Below are positions 7,606-15,228 of a DNA stretch of 21,388 nucleotides, in pieces (positions within the stretch are counted from its first letter, which is position 1; each line of letters starts with the position of its first letter). The DNA is taken from NCBI GenBank assembly GCA_022736535.1, contig DZCT01000020.1, positions 1-21,388 of the forward strand, in the 5' to 3' direction. Under the pieces are notes generated by a model that was not told where the DNA came from, did not search any database, and saw nothing but the letters and a program-made list of their open reading frames with translations. This stretch comes from Desulfatirhabdium butyrativorans (GTDB lineage Bacteria > Desulfobacterota > Desulfobacteria > Desulfobacterales > JAIFKL01). Made by a program: the position numbers and the translations under genes.

Positions 7606-8028
7606 ATGACGGATTTTGAACCGACCATCATTGCGTTTGTGTGTAACTGGTGTACTTATACGGCTGCCGATCTGGCCGGTACTTCCAGATTGGGCTATCC
7701 TAAAAACGTGCGGCTGATCCGGGTGATGTGTACCGGCATGGTTGATCCTCAGTACGTGATCAAAGCCTTTCTGGAGGGCGCGGACGGCGTTATTGTCAGC
7801 GGCTGCCATCCCGGAGACTGCCATTATATCAACGGAAATTTCAAAGCGCGGCGCCGGATAAAACTGCTCAAAGAAATTCTTCCCAGATTCGGCTTTGAAC
7901 CGGAGCGGCTCAGACTGACGTGGATCGGCGCGAGCGACGGTATTCAGTTTGCTGAAATCATGCGGAAATTAGTGGCTCAGGTGAGAGAACTGGGACCCAA
8001 TGAAGCAAAAATGAAAATGGTGATATAG
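7606..8028 (+). CDS. mvhD: MvhD/FlpD-type hydrogenase iron-sulfur (delta) subunit
   Basis: A 140-residue MvhD-family [2Fe-2S] protein that usually passes electrons between HdrA and a partner dehydrogenase or hydrogenase. Conserved Cys are visible in FVCNWCTYTAAD (Cys13, Cys16), VMCTGMVDP (Cys42) and SGCHPGDCHY (Cys67, Cys72). The first motif has ordinary Cys, although MvhD/FrhD relatives with selenocysteine are known. Length is typical of stand-alone MvhD. GGGAGG at 7594-7599, six bases before ATG, fixes the start. Its place just downstream of HdrA1 matches the usual HdrA-MvhD partnership. No hydrogenase subunits are seen here, so its partner is more likely the NAD(P)H module of HdrA1 or the FrhB-like protein at 10389. 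Confidence 0.9.
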   Translation: MTDFEPTIIAFVCNWCTYTAADLAGTSRLGYPKNVRLIRVMCTGMVDPQYVIKAFLEGADGVIVSGCHPGDCHYINGNFKARRRIKLLKEILPRFGFEPERLRLTWIGASDGIQFAEIMRKLVAQVRELGPNEAKMKMVI

Positions 8029-8035
8029 CGCAGAG

Positions 8036-8065
8036 GCGATTTAAATTTGCATTTGTTTAAATCGC
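8036..8065. repeat. GCGATTTAAA hairpin
   Basis: A perfect 10-base stem (8036-8045 with 8056-8065) and a 10-base loop lie between MvhD and the first selenoprotein gene. It is not followed by a strong T-tract, so its role is uncertain (repeat, weak terminator or processing signal). Confidence 0.6.
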
Positions 8066-8098
8066 TAAAATAACCATCCATAAACAAAGGAGATTAAT

Positions 8099-8356
8099 AT
8101 GGCTGAACTGCTTGTCTTTCACAGCGGAAACCCGAATTGAATGTCTTGCAAAAAAGCTATAGGTGTAGCCAAAGAGATGAAAGAGATATTCGGCGAAAAA
8201 TTAGTCCTGAATATCTGGACAAATGACTCTGAACAGGCGCGGAAGTATGCTTTCATCAGCTCAACAAATGTCATGCTTGATGAGGAACTGATTCCTCTTG
8301 AAGTGTCAACAGACAGAAGCAAAATGAAAGATTTTCTTTCAAAAAAAATATCCTGA
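8099..8356 (+). CDS. Thioredoxin-like selenoprotein (UxxC), UGA read as selenocysteine at 8138-8140
   Basis: The frame from ATG 8099 (AAAGGAG at 8086-8092) meets TGA at codon 14 and continues without break to the TGA at 8354-8356, giving 85 residues. Reading the first TGA as selenocysteine gives HSGNPN-U-MSCKKAIGVAKEM. This is a UxxC motif (Sec14, Cys17) at the start of a helix, exactly where thioredoxin-fold proteins carry CxxC. The initial beta strand (AELLVFHSG) would otherwise be stranded on a 13-residue peptide, while ATG 8141, just after the TGA, has no ribosome site. A stem-loop of bacterial SECIS type follows the TGA. Likely role, by inference: a small thiol/disulfide carrier working with the Hdr complex. 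A gene caller ignoring Sec would report only 8141-8356. The exact subfamily is not recognised. A chance nonsense mutation is less likely because a second such gene follows. Confidence 0.85.
8141..8178 (+). promoter_or_regulatory. SECIS element of the thioredoxin-like selenoprotein
   Basis: Directly after the UGA, the upper stem GCUAU (8156-8160) with GUAGC (8165-8169) closes the tetraloop AGGU (8161-8164), 20 bases from the UGA. The well-known E. coli fdhF SECIS also has an AGGU apical loop at a similar distance. A lower stem pairs AUGUCUU (8141-8147) with AAGAGAU (8172-8178) with one mismatch, leaving an asymmetric internal loop. The hairpin is within the coding region, as in bacteria. Confidence 0.75.
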
Positions 8357-8368
8357 TGAGGCATAAAC

Positions 8369-8680
8369 ATGAAAACGCTGTTTATTATCTCCACAGACGA
8401 GGGAGAAGCGATTTACAATGCGATGAGACTTGCCAATGTCGCTGTCAGAAAAGGAGATGAGGTAAGTGTCTTTATGCTGGGAAAGGGCGTGCTTTTTGAG
8501 CAGTCCGGCACGGAACAGTTTAATGTCATGGAGCAGATAAACCAGTTTAAAGGTGATTTTTATGTCTGAGGCGTCTGCATGAAATCCCACGGTCTGGAGG
8601 GATCAGGCGCTTGCCCCATGGCGTGGATGGATGACTTGTACGAACTGATAAAGGAATCTGATAAAGTTTTGAATTTTTAA
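8369..8680 (+). CDS. DsrE-family selenoprotein (UxxC), UGA read as selenocysteine at 8567-8569
   Basis: A DsrE/YchN-like small protein (103 residues). The N-terminal fold signature is clear: LFIISTDEGE, an alpha helix with NAMRLANVA, and the strand VSVFMLGKGV. The frame stops at TGA 8567 in the middle of GDFYV-U-GVCMKSHG, precisely where DsrE-like proteins have the reactive Cys of a CxxC motif. It then stays open to TAA 8678-8680 through GACPMAWMDDLYELI, a fitting C-terminal helix. The product has Sec67 and Cys70 (UxxC). A strong SECIS-like hairpin follows. GAGG at 8358-8361 gives the start, 12 bases after the preceding selenoprotein gene, so the two are surely co-translated. DsrE-like proteins commonly carry sulfur as persulfide; a selenolate here may serve reductive sulfur release. 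Sec-containing DsrE-like proteins are a known family. Ignoring Sec truncates it to 66 residues. Confidence 0.88.
8570..8611 (+). promoter_or_regulatory. SECIS element of the DsrE-like selenoprotein
   Basis: Immediately after the UGA, GGCGUCUG (8570-8577) pairs with CAGGCGCU (8604-8611) over all eight positions, with two G-U wobbles. After a six-base bulge on the 5' side, AUCCC (8584-8588) pairs with GGGAU (8599-8603). The apical loop contains GGU at 8591-8593, 21 bases from the UGA. The geometry fits bacterial SECIS hairpins. Confidence 0.8.
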
Positions 8681-8689
8681 ATAATATGA

Positions 8690-8720
8690 GAGTTGACAAC
8701 TTTTAAAAAGTTGTCAACTC
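8690..8720. terminator. Perfect palindrome, possible terminator after the selenoprotein pair
   Basis: GAGTTGACAACTTTT (8690-8704) is the exact inverse of 8706-8720 around a single central base, giving at least a 13-base stem. It begins ten bases after the DsrE-like stop. The T run is within the stem rather than after it, so termination is plausible but not certain. It may instead be one of the intergenic hairpin repeats. Confidence 0.45.
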
Positions 8721-8781
8721 TTCGAAACGCTTATAGCTGCCTGCTTTTAATGCGAAGATATGATGATTCGGAGACAAAGGG

Positions 8782-9102
8782 ATGATGAAGTATCAGGATA
8801 TTGTTGACGCTAAAGACTTGCTGAACCTGCCGGAGCGGGCATCTATGGAAGAAATTAAATCAAGTTACAGAAAACTCCTCAGCCAATGGCATCCGGATAG
8901 ATGCAGTGAGGAAGATAGCGGCAAATGCAATGAGATGACGAAAAAAATAATTGAGGCATATAAAACTGTTATCATTTACTGCAATCAGTATAAATATTCA
9001 TTTTCAAAAGAAGAAATTAAGAAATATTTGTCAGACGAAGACTGGTGGTTTGAAAGATTCGGCGATGACCCTGTGTGGGGAAACAGCAGCAAGCCGAAAT
9101 AA
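8782..9102 (+). CDS. J-domain (DnaJ-like) protein
   Basis: A 106-residue protein that is mostly one J domain. Helix II (EEIKSSYRKLLSQW, near 23-36) is followed by the HPD motif (His37-Pro38-Asp39), then a longer loop and helix III. It would stimulate the ATPase of a DnaK/HscA-type chaperone. It lacks the Gly/Phe region, zinc fingers and substrate domain of full DnaJ, so it is a specialised co-chaperone. The C-terminus (DEDWWFERFGDDPVWG) is Trp-rich and acidic. GGAG at 8770-8773 lies eight bases before ATG 8782; ATG 8785 is an alternative. Lying between redox genes, it may help fold or load clusters into the large iron-sulfur proteins, but this rests only on position. Confidence 0.85.
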   Translation: MMKYQDIVDAKDLLNLPERASMEEIKSSYRKLLSQWHPDRCSEEDSGKCNEMTKKIIEAYKTVIIYCNQYKYSFSKEEIKKYLSDEDWWFERFGDDPVWGNSSKPK

Positions 9103-9129
9103 TAATAGACTTTATCGGAAATAAAAAAA

Positions 9130-9162
9130 GGTTTCTCGCAAAGGACGCGGAGAACGCAAAGG
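9130..9162. repeat. Solitary CGCAAAG-family half element
   Basis: GGTTTCTCGCAAAGG, a CGCGGAG word and AACGCAAAGG match the left arms of the copies at 11555 and 15125, but no inverted right arm follows before the next gene. It looks like a truncated copy. Confidence 0.65.
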
Positions 9163-9245
9163 ATACAGCGGCATCAGCAGACATGAGCAAAAGCAATGAG
9201 ATATACTGACAGAATTTACCATAACACATATAGATTCAGGCAACT

Positions 9246-10193
9246 ATGATTACTTTTGGACCGGTTCCCTCCCGAAGATTGGGGCGCAGTCTGGGGATCA
9301 ACAACATTCCGCCGAAAGTCTGCTCCTATGCCTGTGTTTACTGCCAAGTAGGGGCTACGACAGAAATGACTCTCGAGCGCCGGGTTTTTTACTCGCCGGA
9401 AGAGGTTTTGGAAAGCGTTGAGGAAAAGCTCAAAGAAGCCCGAAAAGCCGGTGAACCGATAGACTTTCTAAGTTTTGTGCCGGATGGCGAGCCGACGCTG
9501 GATGTCAATCTGGGGCGGCATATTGCTTTGTTGCAGCCTCTGGGTTTCCCTATTGCAGTTATCAGCAACGCGTCTTTGATCCGCCGGGAGGATGTGCGAC
9601 TGGAACTTGCCCAAGCTGATTGGGTCTCCCTGAAGGTTGACGCTGTAGCGGAGCCGATCTGGCGCAGAGTCAATCACCCTCACGGGAAATTATCTTTGCC
9701 TGCAATTCTTGAGGGATCGCTCGCGTTTGCCGAGATGTTCAGCGGAAAATTGGTCACCGAGACCATGCTTGTTGCGGATATAAATGACGGCGAAGCAGAA
9801 TTGAACGCTGTTGCCGATTTTCTGGAGACCTTGAAACCGTCCGCAGCCTATATTTCTGTTCCCATCCGTCCGCCGGATAAAACATGGGTCAGATCGCCTG
9901 ACGAAACACGGCTGATGCTTGCGTATCAGATTTTGGCAAAACGGGTGCGGGAGGTGGAATATCTCACCCGATATGAGGGGGAAGCGTTTGCCTCGCTCGG
10001 CAACACCGGCGAGGCATTGCTGGGTATCCTTGCAGTTCATCCGATGCGGGAAGATGCGGTGCGGGCTTTTCTCTCCCGGACCGGAGCGGCGTATGAATTG
10101 CTCATTCATCTTGTTGACAAAGGATTGGTGACAAGCGTCAATTATCAAGGAGAAAAATTTTATATCAGGCGCCGGATCAAACCGGCATGTTGA
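9246..10193 (+). CDS. Radical SAM protein (COG0731-like)
   Basis: A 315-residue radical S-adenosylmethionine enzyme. The cluster motif CX3CX2C is at Cys26, Cys30 and Cys33 (CSYACVYCQVG). The preceding FGPVPSRRLGRSLGIN and the later FVPDGEPTLD motif are typical of the COG0731 group of uncharacterised radical SAM oxidoreductases. The C-terminal 80 residues (from GNTGEALLGILAVHP) look like a winged-helix-type domain. Its reaction and substrate cannot be read from sequence. The start has only a weak AGG upstream, but the first residues are the conserved family start. It is in the same direction as the Hdr genes and close to the selenoproteins. A role in maturing or modifying a redox partner is a guess. 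Confidence 0.85.
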   Translation: MITFGPVPSRRLGRSLGINNIPPKVCSYACVYCQVGATTEMTLERRVFYSPEEVLESVEEKLKEARKAGEPIDFLSFVPDGEPTLDVNLGRHIALLQPLGFPIAVISNASLIRREDVRLELAQADWVSLKVDAVAEPIWRRVNHPHGKLSLPAILEGSLAFAEMFSGKLVTETMLVADINDGEAELNAVADFLETLKPSAAYISVPIRPPDKTWVRSPDETRLMLAYQILAKRVREVEYLTRYEGEAFASLGNTGEALLGILAVHPMREDAVRAFLSRTGAAYELLIHLVDKGLVTSVNYQGEKFYIRRRIKPAC

Positions 10194-10388
10194 AAGCAAT
10201 ATTCCGGATTTACAGCAGCAGAAACACAAAGCGCAAAACAAGGGCAAAGCAGGGTATCAGAAAAGGAAAGAGATGCTTCTGCCCGGCAGCGGCACGGGTG
10301 AGAAACCTTGCCGTCGAATTTGTTTTAAAATTAAGCGGTAAGGGCATTCTTAAATCTGACCAAGACGTAATACTCACGGAGAAAAAAG

Positions 10389-11543
10389 ATGGCGAAAACG
10401 GCACAGCTTGAGATAAAAACACAGAATATTTCGGAGACGTTGCGAGATTTTTTCCGTTCAATGCTTCAGAGGGGAGAAATCTCTGCAATTCTCGCGCCGC
10501 AGCGTTTATCGTTTTTGGGGGGAACGAAACAGGTCGTCATGCCTGCGCTGGTAAGCGATCCTGAGCGTTTAGACAGCGTTGATCCGCTCGCGCCGGTTTT
10601 TCCCATGAATGCGGCAAGGATTGTATCCCGGCTTACCCGCAGGCAGAGCGGCGGCAAAGTCGCTGTTGTCCTCCGTCCCTGCGAAATACGGGCTTTTGTG
10701 GAATTGGTGAAATTAAAACAGGGATATACTGAAGATATTTTCATCGTAGGCTTTGACTGCCCGGGCGCTTATAAAAATACAGATTACTTTTGTCTCCTTG
10801 AGCAGCAGGGAAAAGGATTGAGCGAAGCTTTCTGTCAGAATGTTTTTTCAGGCAAAGGCGCTGTCATGGGAGACAAAGACATTTCAGCAGCATGTAAAGC
10901 CTGCGAGCATCCGATTCCCGAAGGCGCGGATATTGCTGTCGGGCTTTTCGGCATGGATATAAAATCGCATCTGCTCATTCAGGCGCTGACGCCGAAAGGC
11001 GAAGAACTTTTTGCCAAACTCAAGCTTTCCGAGTCAGAAGAACCGCAGAAACGCCAATCAGCAATTGCCGAGATTGTCGCGGCGCGTACCGCGTACCGAG
11101 ACAAAATGTTTGCTGAAACAGACGAAGCCGTCAGCAGCGTGGAAAAACTGACCGCATATCTCGCGAACTGCGTCAACTGCTACAACTGCCGGGTTGCCTG
11201 TCCGGTCTGCTACTGCAAGGAATGTGTTTTTGTCACAGATGTCTTCAATCATGAGCCTTCGCAATATCTGCAATGGGCGAGACGAAAAGGCATCGTTAAA
11301 ATGCCCACCGACACGCTTTTTTATCACCTCACCCGGCTGGCACATATGAGTACCGCGTGTGTGGGATGCGGTCAATGCTCCAACGCTTGTCCGAATGACA
11401 TTCCGGTGACGGAGTTGTTTCGCACGGTTGCCCATCGCACGCAGAAGGCATTTGACTACGAAGCAGGAAAAAGCACAAAAGACGCGCCGCCGCTTTCCGA
11501 ATTTCGTGAACAGGAGTTCGCTGAAGTGGTGGGGATAAATTAG
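10389..11543 (+). CDS. FrhB/FdhB-like iron-sulfur flavoprotein (coenzyme F420 hydrogenase/dehydrogenase beta family)
   Basis: A 384-residue protein of the FrhB/FdhB type, whose members carry FAD and [4Fe-4S] clusters and link F420, formate dehydrogenase, ferredoxin or NAD(P)H to partner enzymes. The central part has the family pattern VVLRPCEIRAFVELVKLKQG and FIVGFDCPGAY. The C-terminal part binds clusters: a dense Cys block (CVNCYNCRVACPVCYC, from Cys261) and a ferredoxin motif (CVGCGQCSNACP, from Cys324). GGAG sits about seven bases before ATG 10389. In Hdr clusters of anaerobes, such proteins act as the dehydrogenase partner; here it lies directly before HdrA2. It is not a standard FlxC. 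The 195 bases upstream hold no convincing gene. Confidence 0.85.
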   Translation: MAKTAQLEIKTQNISETLRDFFRSMLQRGEISAILAPQRLSFLGGTKQVVMPALVSDPERLDSVDPLAPVFPMNAARIVSRLTRRQSGGKVAVVLRPCEIRAFVELVKLKQGYTEDIFIVGFDCPGAYKNTDYFCLLEQQGKGLSEAFCQNVFSGKGAVMGDKDISAACKACEHPIPEGADIAVGLFGMDIKSHLLIQALTPKGEELFAKLKLSESEEPQKRQSAIAEIVAARTAYRDKMFAETDEAVSSVEKLTAYLANCVNCYNCRVACPVCYCKECVFVTDVFNHEPSQYLQWARRKGIVKMPTDTLFYHLTRLAHMSTACVGCGQCSNACPNDIPVTELFRTVAHRTQKAFDYEAGKSTKDAPPLSEFREQEFAEVVGIN

Positions 11544-11554
11544 AACACGGTTTA

Positions 11555-11641
11555 GTTTCTCGCAAAGAACGCAAAGAAAAACTTTTTTATAAAAAAAATC
11601 AACCTTTGTTCCTTTGCGTGCTTTGCGCCTTTGCGAGAAAC
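11555..11641. repeat. CGCAAAG-family inverted-repeat element
   Basis: GTTTCTCGCAAAG (11555-11567) is the exact inverse of CTTTGCGAGAAAC (11629-11641), with further CGCAAAG words inside both arms and an A/T-rich centre. It lies between the FrhB-like gene and HdrA2. Frames extending HdrA2 upstream run into it and are not coding. Confidence 0.85.
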
Positions 11642-11696
11642 CTTTTGTGAAAAACCTTTTATTTTCGACAGACCCCTAACGAAGGAGTCAAATCCG

Positions 11697-14600
11697 ATGA
11701 AAAGAAAAATCGGTACAGCATTGGTTGTCGGCGCCGGTATCAGCGGTATCCGCGCCGCGCTTGATCTGGCGGAATTCGGATACGGCGTGACCCTGACAGA
11801 CCGCTCCCCGCATGTAGGGGGAATTCTCAGCCAATTGGACTATCAGTTTCCCACAGACCGTTGCGGTATGTGTAAAATGCTCCCGCTCGTGGATCGGGAT
11901 GCCTCATCTCAGTATTGTCTCCGAAAGGGTCTTTTTCACGAAAATATTGAAATCCTTCTTTCTACGGAAATTGTTTCTGTTGAGGGCGAACCCGGGCATT
12001 TCAAGGTCATGCTCCGAGAAAAACCCGGGTGGATTGATCCTGAACGGTGCGTGGGCTGCGGCGAATGTCTCAAGGTCTGTCCTGTGGAAGTTCCGGATGA
12101 ATTCAACGAAGGTCTCTCATCACGGAAAGCCGTTTATCTCCCTGTTCCTCACACGATTCCGAATGTCTATATTATTGATATGGCTGCCTGCACGCGCTGC
12201 GGCGAGTGTGAAAAAGTCTGTCCGACAAACGCAATCCGTTTGTCTCAGCAGGAGCGTAAAAAATTTCGGATTCTGGTGGTGGATGATGAACTCATTGTCC
12301 GGGATTCGCTCAAAGAATGGCTTGAAGATGAAGAATTTACAGCAGAGATGGCAGGGTCCGGGGCTGAGGCATTGGAACAGCTTTCAAAGCAGTCCTACCA
12401 GTTGATGCTGTTGGATATAAAAATGCCCGGCATGGACGGTGTGGAAGTTTTGAAAAAAGCGAAAGAACTTCTTCCCGAACTGAATGTGGTGATGATGACG
12501 GCTTATGCAACCGTGGAAACTGCTGTGGAGGCAATGAAAATCGGCGCGATGGATTATCTCATCAAACCCTTTGATCCGGATACGCTGATTCCCAAAATCA
12601 TCCGCATCTACCAAGCCCTTGAAGCTGTCAAAGGCAGAGAGTTGGAAGTCGGCGCAGTTGTGCTTTGCGGCGGCGTCTCATATTATAATCCTGCTGATGG
12701 AAAAAATACCTACGGCTACCGCGTTTATCCAAACGTGGTCACAAGCCTTGAATTTGAAAGAATTTTCAGCGGCACGGGTCCCTGCGAGGGGCGGTTCGTC
12801 CGTCCTTCAGACGGCAAAGCGATTCGCAAAATTGCATGGATTCAGTGCGTCGGCTCACGGGATTTGCAGGCTGATGCGGATTTCTGTTCCAATGTCTGTT
12901 GCATGTATGCGATCAAAGAAAGTCTCATTGCCAAAGAGAAGACAAACGGAGAAGCTGAAACAACGATTCTCTACATGGACATGCGGACTTTCGGAAAATC
13001 TTATCAGCGTTATCGGGACCGGGCGGAAACAGAACACGGCGTCCGTTTTCAGCGCGCACGGGCGCATTCTGTGCAGTCAGATGAGCAAAACAATCCCGTA
13101 ATCCGTTATATGACGCACAACGGCGAGATTCATGAAGAGACATTTGATATAGTCGTTCTTGCCACAGGTCAGAGACCCGCAGCCGGAACAAAAGAACTCG
13201 CTGAGATGCTGGATATTCCCTTAAATCATTGGGGATTTATTCAGACAGAAGCCTTTTCAATGACTCGTACAGCACGGAACGGCCTCGTGATCGGCGGCGG
13301 ATTTTCCGGGCTGAAAGACATCAGCGAATCGGTGACGCAGGCGAGCGCCGCGGCTTTGACAGCTTCCCGTGTGATACATTCCGCGGGCGGAAGTTTGATA
13401 CCCGAACCCTCCTCCTCCGCTCAGGAAATTCGGGATGTCACACGGGAACTCCCCCAAATTTCAGTCGCGGTTTGCACCTGCGGTGAAAAGCTTTCAATTG
13501 ACAGAGAGCAGCTTGTCCGGGAACTGAAATATGATCCGGCGGTGGATCAGGTAGTATTTCTTGAACAAATCTGCACGGCTCAGGGCTGGGAAAGTCTCAT
13601 CAGCCTTATGGAAAAAAGCAAAGCAAATCGTCTGCTTGTGGGCGCATGTCTCCCATATATCTTCAGCCGGAAATTCCGGGAAATCGCAGAGCGTATCGGG
13701 CTGAATCCCGCACTCATGGAAGCGGCGGATGTCATGGGGTCAGAGGTCAGAGGTCAGAGGGGAATATCTCACCCCGAACCCCGCACCTCTTACCTCTTAC
13801 CCCTTTTGACCGCTATCGCCAAACTCAAATGTGCAGACCCCTATCCTGTTGCAACGATTCCGATTTTTCAGCAGGCATTGGTTGTAGGCGGAGGTATTGC
13901 GGGAATGACTGCCGCGCTTGCCATCGCGGATCACGGTTTTCAGGTTGTTCTCGTGGAAAAAGAAGCGCGGTTGGGCGGGAATCTGAACTGGCTGCGAAAA
14001 ACGCTGGAAGGCTATGAGACAAAAGCGCTTGCAGATGAGATTGTCTCCAAAGCGGAAAAACATCCGCTGATTCAAGTTCATACACAGACAAAAGTGATCG
14101 GCGCATTCGGTGAGGTCGGGCGTTTTCACACTTCGCTTGAAGACCATGAGGGAAATGCTCATACACTGGAACACGGCGTCGTCATTCTTGCTGTCGGCGG
14201 AACAGAAGCTAAGACTACATCTTATGCTTACGACGCGAGTGAAGCCATTGTCACCCAAAAGGAGTTGGAACAGAAACTTGCCGACAACACGATTGATGCG
14301 GCTCGCTTAAATTCAGTCGTGATGATTCAGTGCGTGGATTCCAGAGAAGAACCCCGAAATTACTGCTCTCGCGTCTGCTGTGCGTCTGCATTGAAACACG
14401 CGCTTTATCTCAAGGAGAAAAACCCCGATATTTCGGTCTATGTGCTGTATCGGGACATGATGAGCTACGGCTTTGCTGAGACATACTACACGCAGGCACG
14501 AAAAGCAGGCGTCATTTTCATTCAATACGATAAGGAGAAAAAGCCGCTTGTGACCGTTTCAGACGGCGTTGTACGGGTGACAACGACGGACCCGATTCTC

Positions 14601-15116
14601 GGACGGGAAGTTGAGATAGAGAGCGATCTGCTCGTGCTTGCCACAGGCATCATTCCCAATCTTTCAAAAGAACTGGCTGTCACATTCGGTGCAGACACAG
14701 ATTCGGACGGCTTTTTCCGGGAGGCGGAATCCAAATGGCGGCCCGTAGATTGTCTCAAAGAAGGAATTTTTGCCTGCGGTCTGTTCCACTCCCCGCGTTC
14801 TCTGAGTGAATCGGTTGCCAGTGCTGAAGCGGCGGCGCAGCGTGCGTTGCGGATCCTTTGCCGCAAGACATTGCCTGCCGGAAAAGCTGTGGCAAAAGTT
14901 CGTCACAGTCTGTGTTCTCTGTGTGAGCGGTGTATCCCGGCATGTCCTTACGGCGCCCGCGTCCTTGACTTGGAATCGGAGCAGGTCAGAGTCAATCCGG
15001 TGATGTGTCAGGGCTGCGGCTCATGTGCGACTGTCTGCCCCAACGGCGCCTCGATTGTTGAGGGATTTCAGAAGCAGCAAATGTTGGATGTGATTGATGC
15101 GGCTGTCAGTTTTTAG
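11697..15116 (+). CDS. hdrA: HdrA2: tandem double-HdrA flavo-iron-sulfur protein with internal response-regulator receiver domain
   Basis: An 1139-residue fusion of two HdrA-like halves. First half: FAD motif (VVGAGISGIRAAL, near 10), CGMCKM segment, [4Fe-4S] motifs CVGCGECLKVCP (from Cys118) and CTRCGECEKVCP (from Cys165), then a complete receiver domain (about 190-305). HdrA resumes at AVVLCGGVSYYN with NVCCMYAIK. Receiver residues are all present: Asp196/Asp197, phospho-acceptor Asp240 (LLDIKMPGMDG), Thr268 (MTAYAT), Lys290 (LIKPF). Second half: from about 588 with VAVCTCGE, FAD motif (VVGGGIAGMTAAL, near 727), RVCCASALK, and two C-terminal [4Fe-4S] motifs (from Cys1073 and about Cys1105). 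Residues about 680-702 are encoded by a heptamer repeat element. The start at ATG 11697 has GAAGGAG at 11681-11687. The likely role is electron transfer to HdrC/HdrB encoded next, with redox flow perhaps gated by phosphorylation. The receiver fusion is clear; its function is inference. Confidence 0.92.
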   Translation: MKRKIGTALVVGAGISGIRAALDLAEFGYGVTLTDRSPHVGGILSQLDYQFPTDRCGMCKMLPLVDRDASSQYCLRKGLFHENIEILLSTEIVSVEGEPGHFKVMLREKPGWIDPERCVGCGECLKVCPVEVPDEFNEGLSSRKAVYLPVPHTIPNVYIIDMAACTRCGECEKVCPTNAIRLSQQERKKFRILVVDDELIVRDSLKEWLEDEEFTAEMAGSGAEALEQLSKQSYQLMLLDIKMPGMDGVEVLKKAKELLPELNVVMMTAYATVETAVEAMKIGAMDYLIKPFDPDTLIPKIIRIYQALEAVKGRELEVGAVVLCGGVSYYNPADGKNTYGYRVYPNVVTSLEFERIFSGTGPCEGRFVRPSDGKAIRKIAWIQCVGSRDLQADADFCSNVCCMYAIKESLIAKEKTNGEAETTILYMDMRTFGKSYQRYRDRAETEHGVRFQRARAHSVQSDEQNNPVIRYMTHNGEIHEETFDIVVLATGQRPAAGTKELAEMLDIPLNHWGFIQTEAFSMTRTARNGLVIGGGFSGLKDISESVTQASAAALTASRVIHSAGGSLIPEPSSSAQEIRDVTRELPQISVAVCTCGEKLSIDREQLVRELKYDPAVDQVVFLEQICTAQGWESLISLMEKSKANRLLVGACLPYIFSRKFREIAERIGLNPALMEAADVMGSEVRGQRGISHPEPRTSYLLPLLTAIAKLKCADPYPVATIPIFQQALVVGGGIAGMTAALAIADHGFQVVLVEKEARLGGNLNWLRKTLEGYETKALADEIVSKAEKHPLIQVHTQTKVIGAFGEVGRFHTSLEDHEGNAHTLEHGVVILAVGGTEAKTTSYAYDASEAIVTQKELEQKLADNTIDAARLNSVVMIQCVDSREEPRNYCSRVCCASALKHALYLKEKNPDISVYVLYRDMMSYGFAETYYTQARKAGVIFIQYDKEKKPLVTVSDGVVRVTTTDPILGREVEIESDLLVLATGIIPNLSKELAVTFGADTDSDGFFREAESKWRPVDCLKEGIFACGLFHSPRSLSESVASAEAAAQRALRILCRKTLPAGKAVAKVRHSLCSLCERCIPACPYGARVLDLESEQVRVNPVMCQGCGSCATVCPNGASIVEGFQKQQMLDVIDAAVSF
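13736..13803. repeat. Heptamer-arm inverted element inside the HdrA2 coding sequence
   Basis: Three GGTCAGA units (13738-13758) face inverted CCTCTTA units. The arms 13736-13755 and 13784-13803 match in 17 of 20 positions. The reading frame stays open and encodes a low-complexity insert (GSEVRGQRG... through ...YLLPL) at about residues 680-702, between the N-terminal HdrA-like segment and the Rossmann fold of the second half. It has the same design as 2397-2471. Confidence 0.8.
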
Positions 15117-15124
15117 CAATTTTA

Positions 15125-15210
15125 TTTCTCGCAAAGCCCGCAAAGGGCGCAAAGAATTTCTTTGTAAAAAAGCTTTTCTCCTTTGCGCTCTCTGCGTGCT
15201 TTGCGAGAGA
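15125..15210. repeat. CGCAAAG-family inverted-repeat element
   Basis: TTTCTCGCAAAGC (15125-15137) and GCTTTGCGAGAGA (15198-15210) are inverted ends with one mismatch, with more CGCAAAG words inside and a short A/T core. The element nearly fills the gap between HdrA2 and HdrC; the HdrC ribosome site starts just after it. Confidence 0.85.
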
Positions 15211-15228
15211 CATTAAGGAATTTTCACA

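Noticed and set aside
8141..8356. A 71-residue gene starting just after TGA 8138
   Set aside because: It has no ribosome site and lacks the first beta strand of the thioredoxin-like fold. The AAAGGAG-ATG at 8086-8101 and the SECIS-like hairpin favour read-through from 8099.
10187..10411. A 74-residue open frame between the radical SAM and FrhB-like genes
   Set aside because: It overlaps both neighbours, is basic low-complexity sequence and has no family motif or good ribosome site; probably non-coding.
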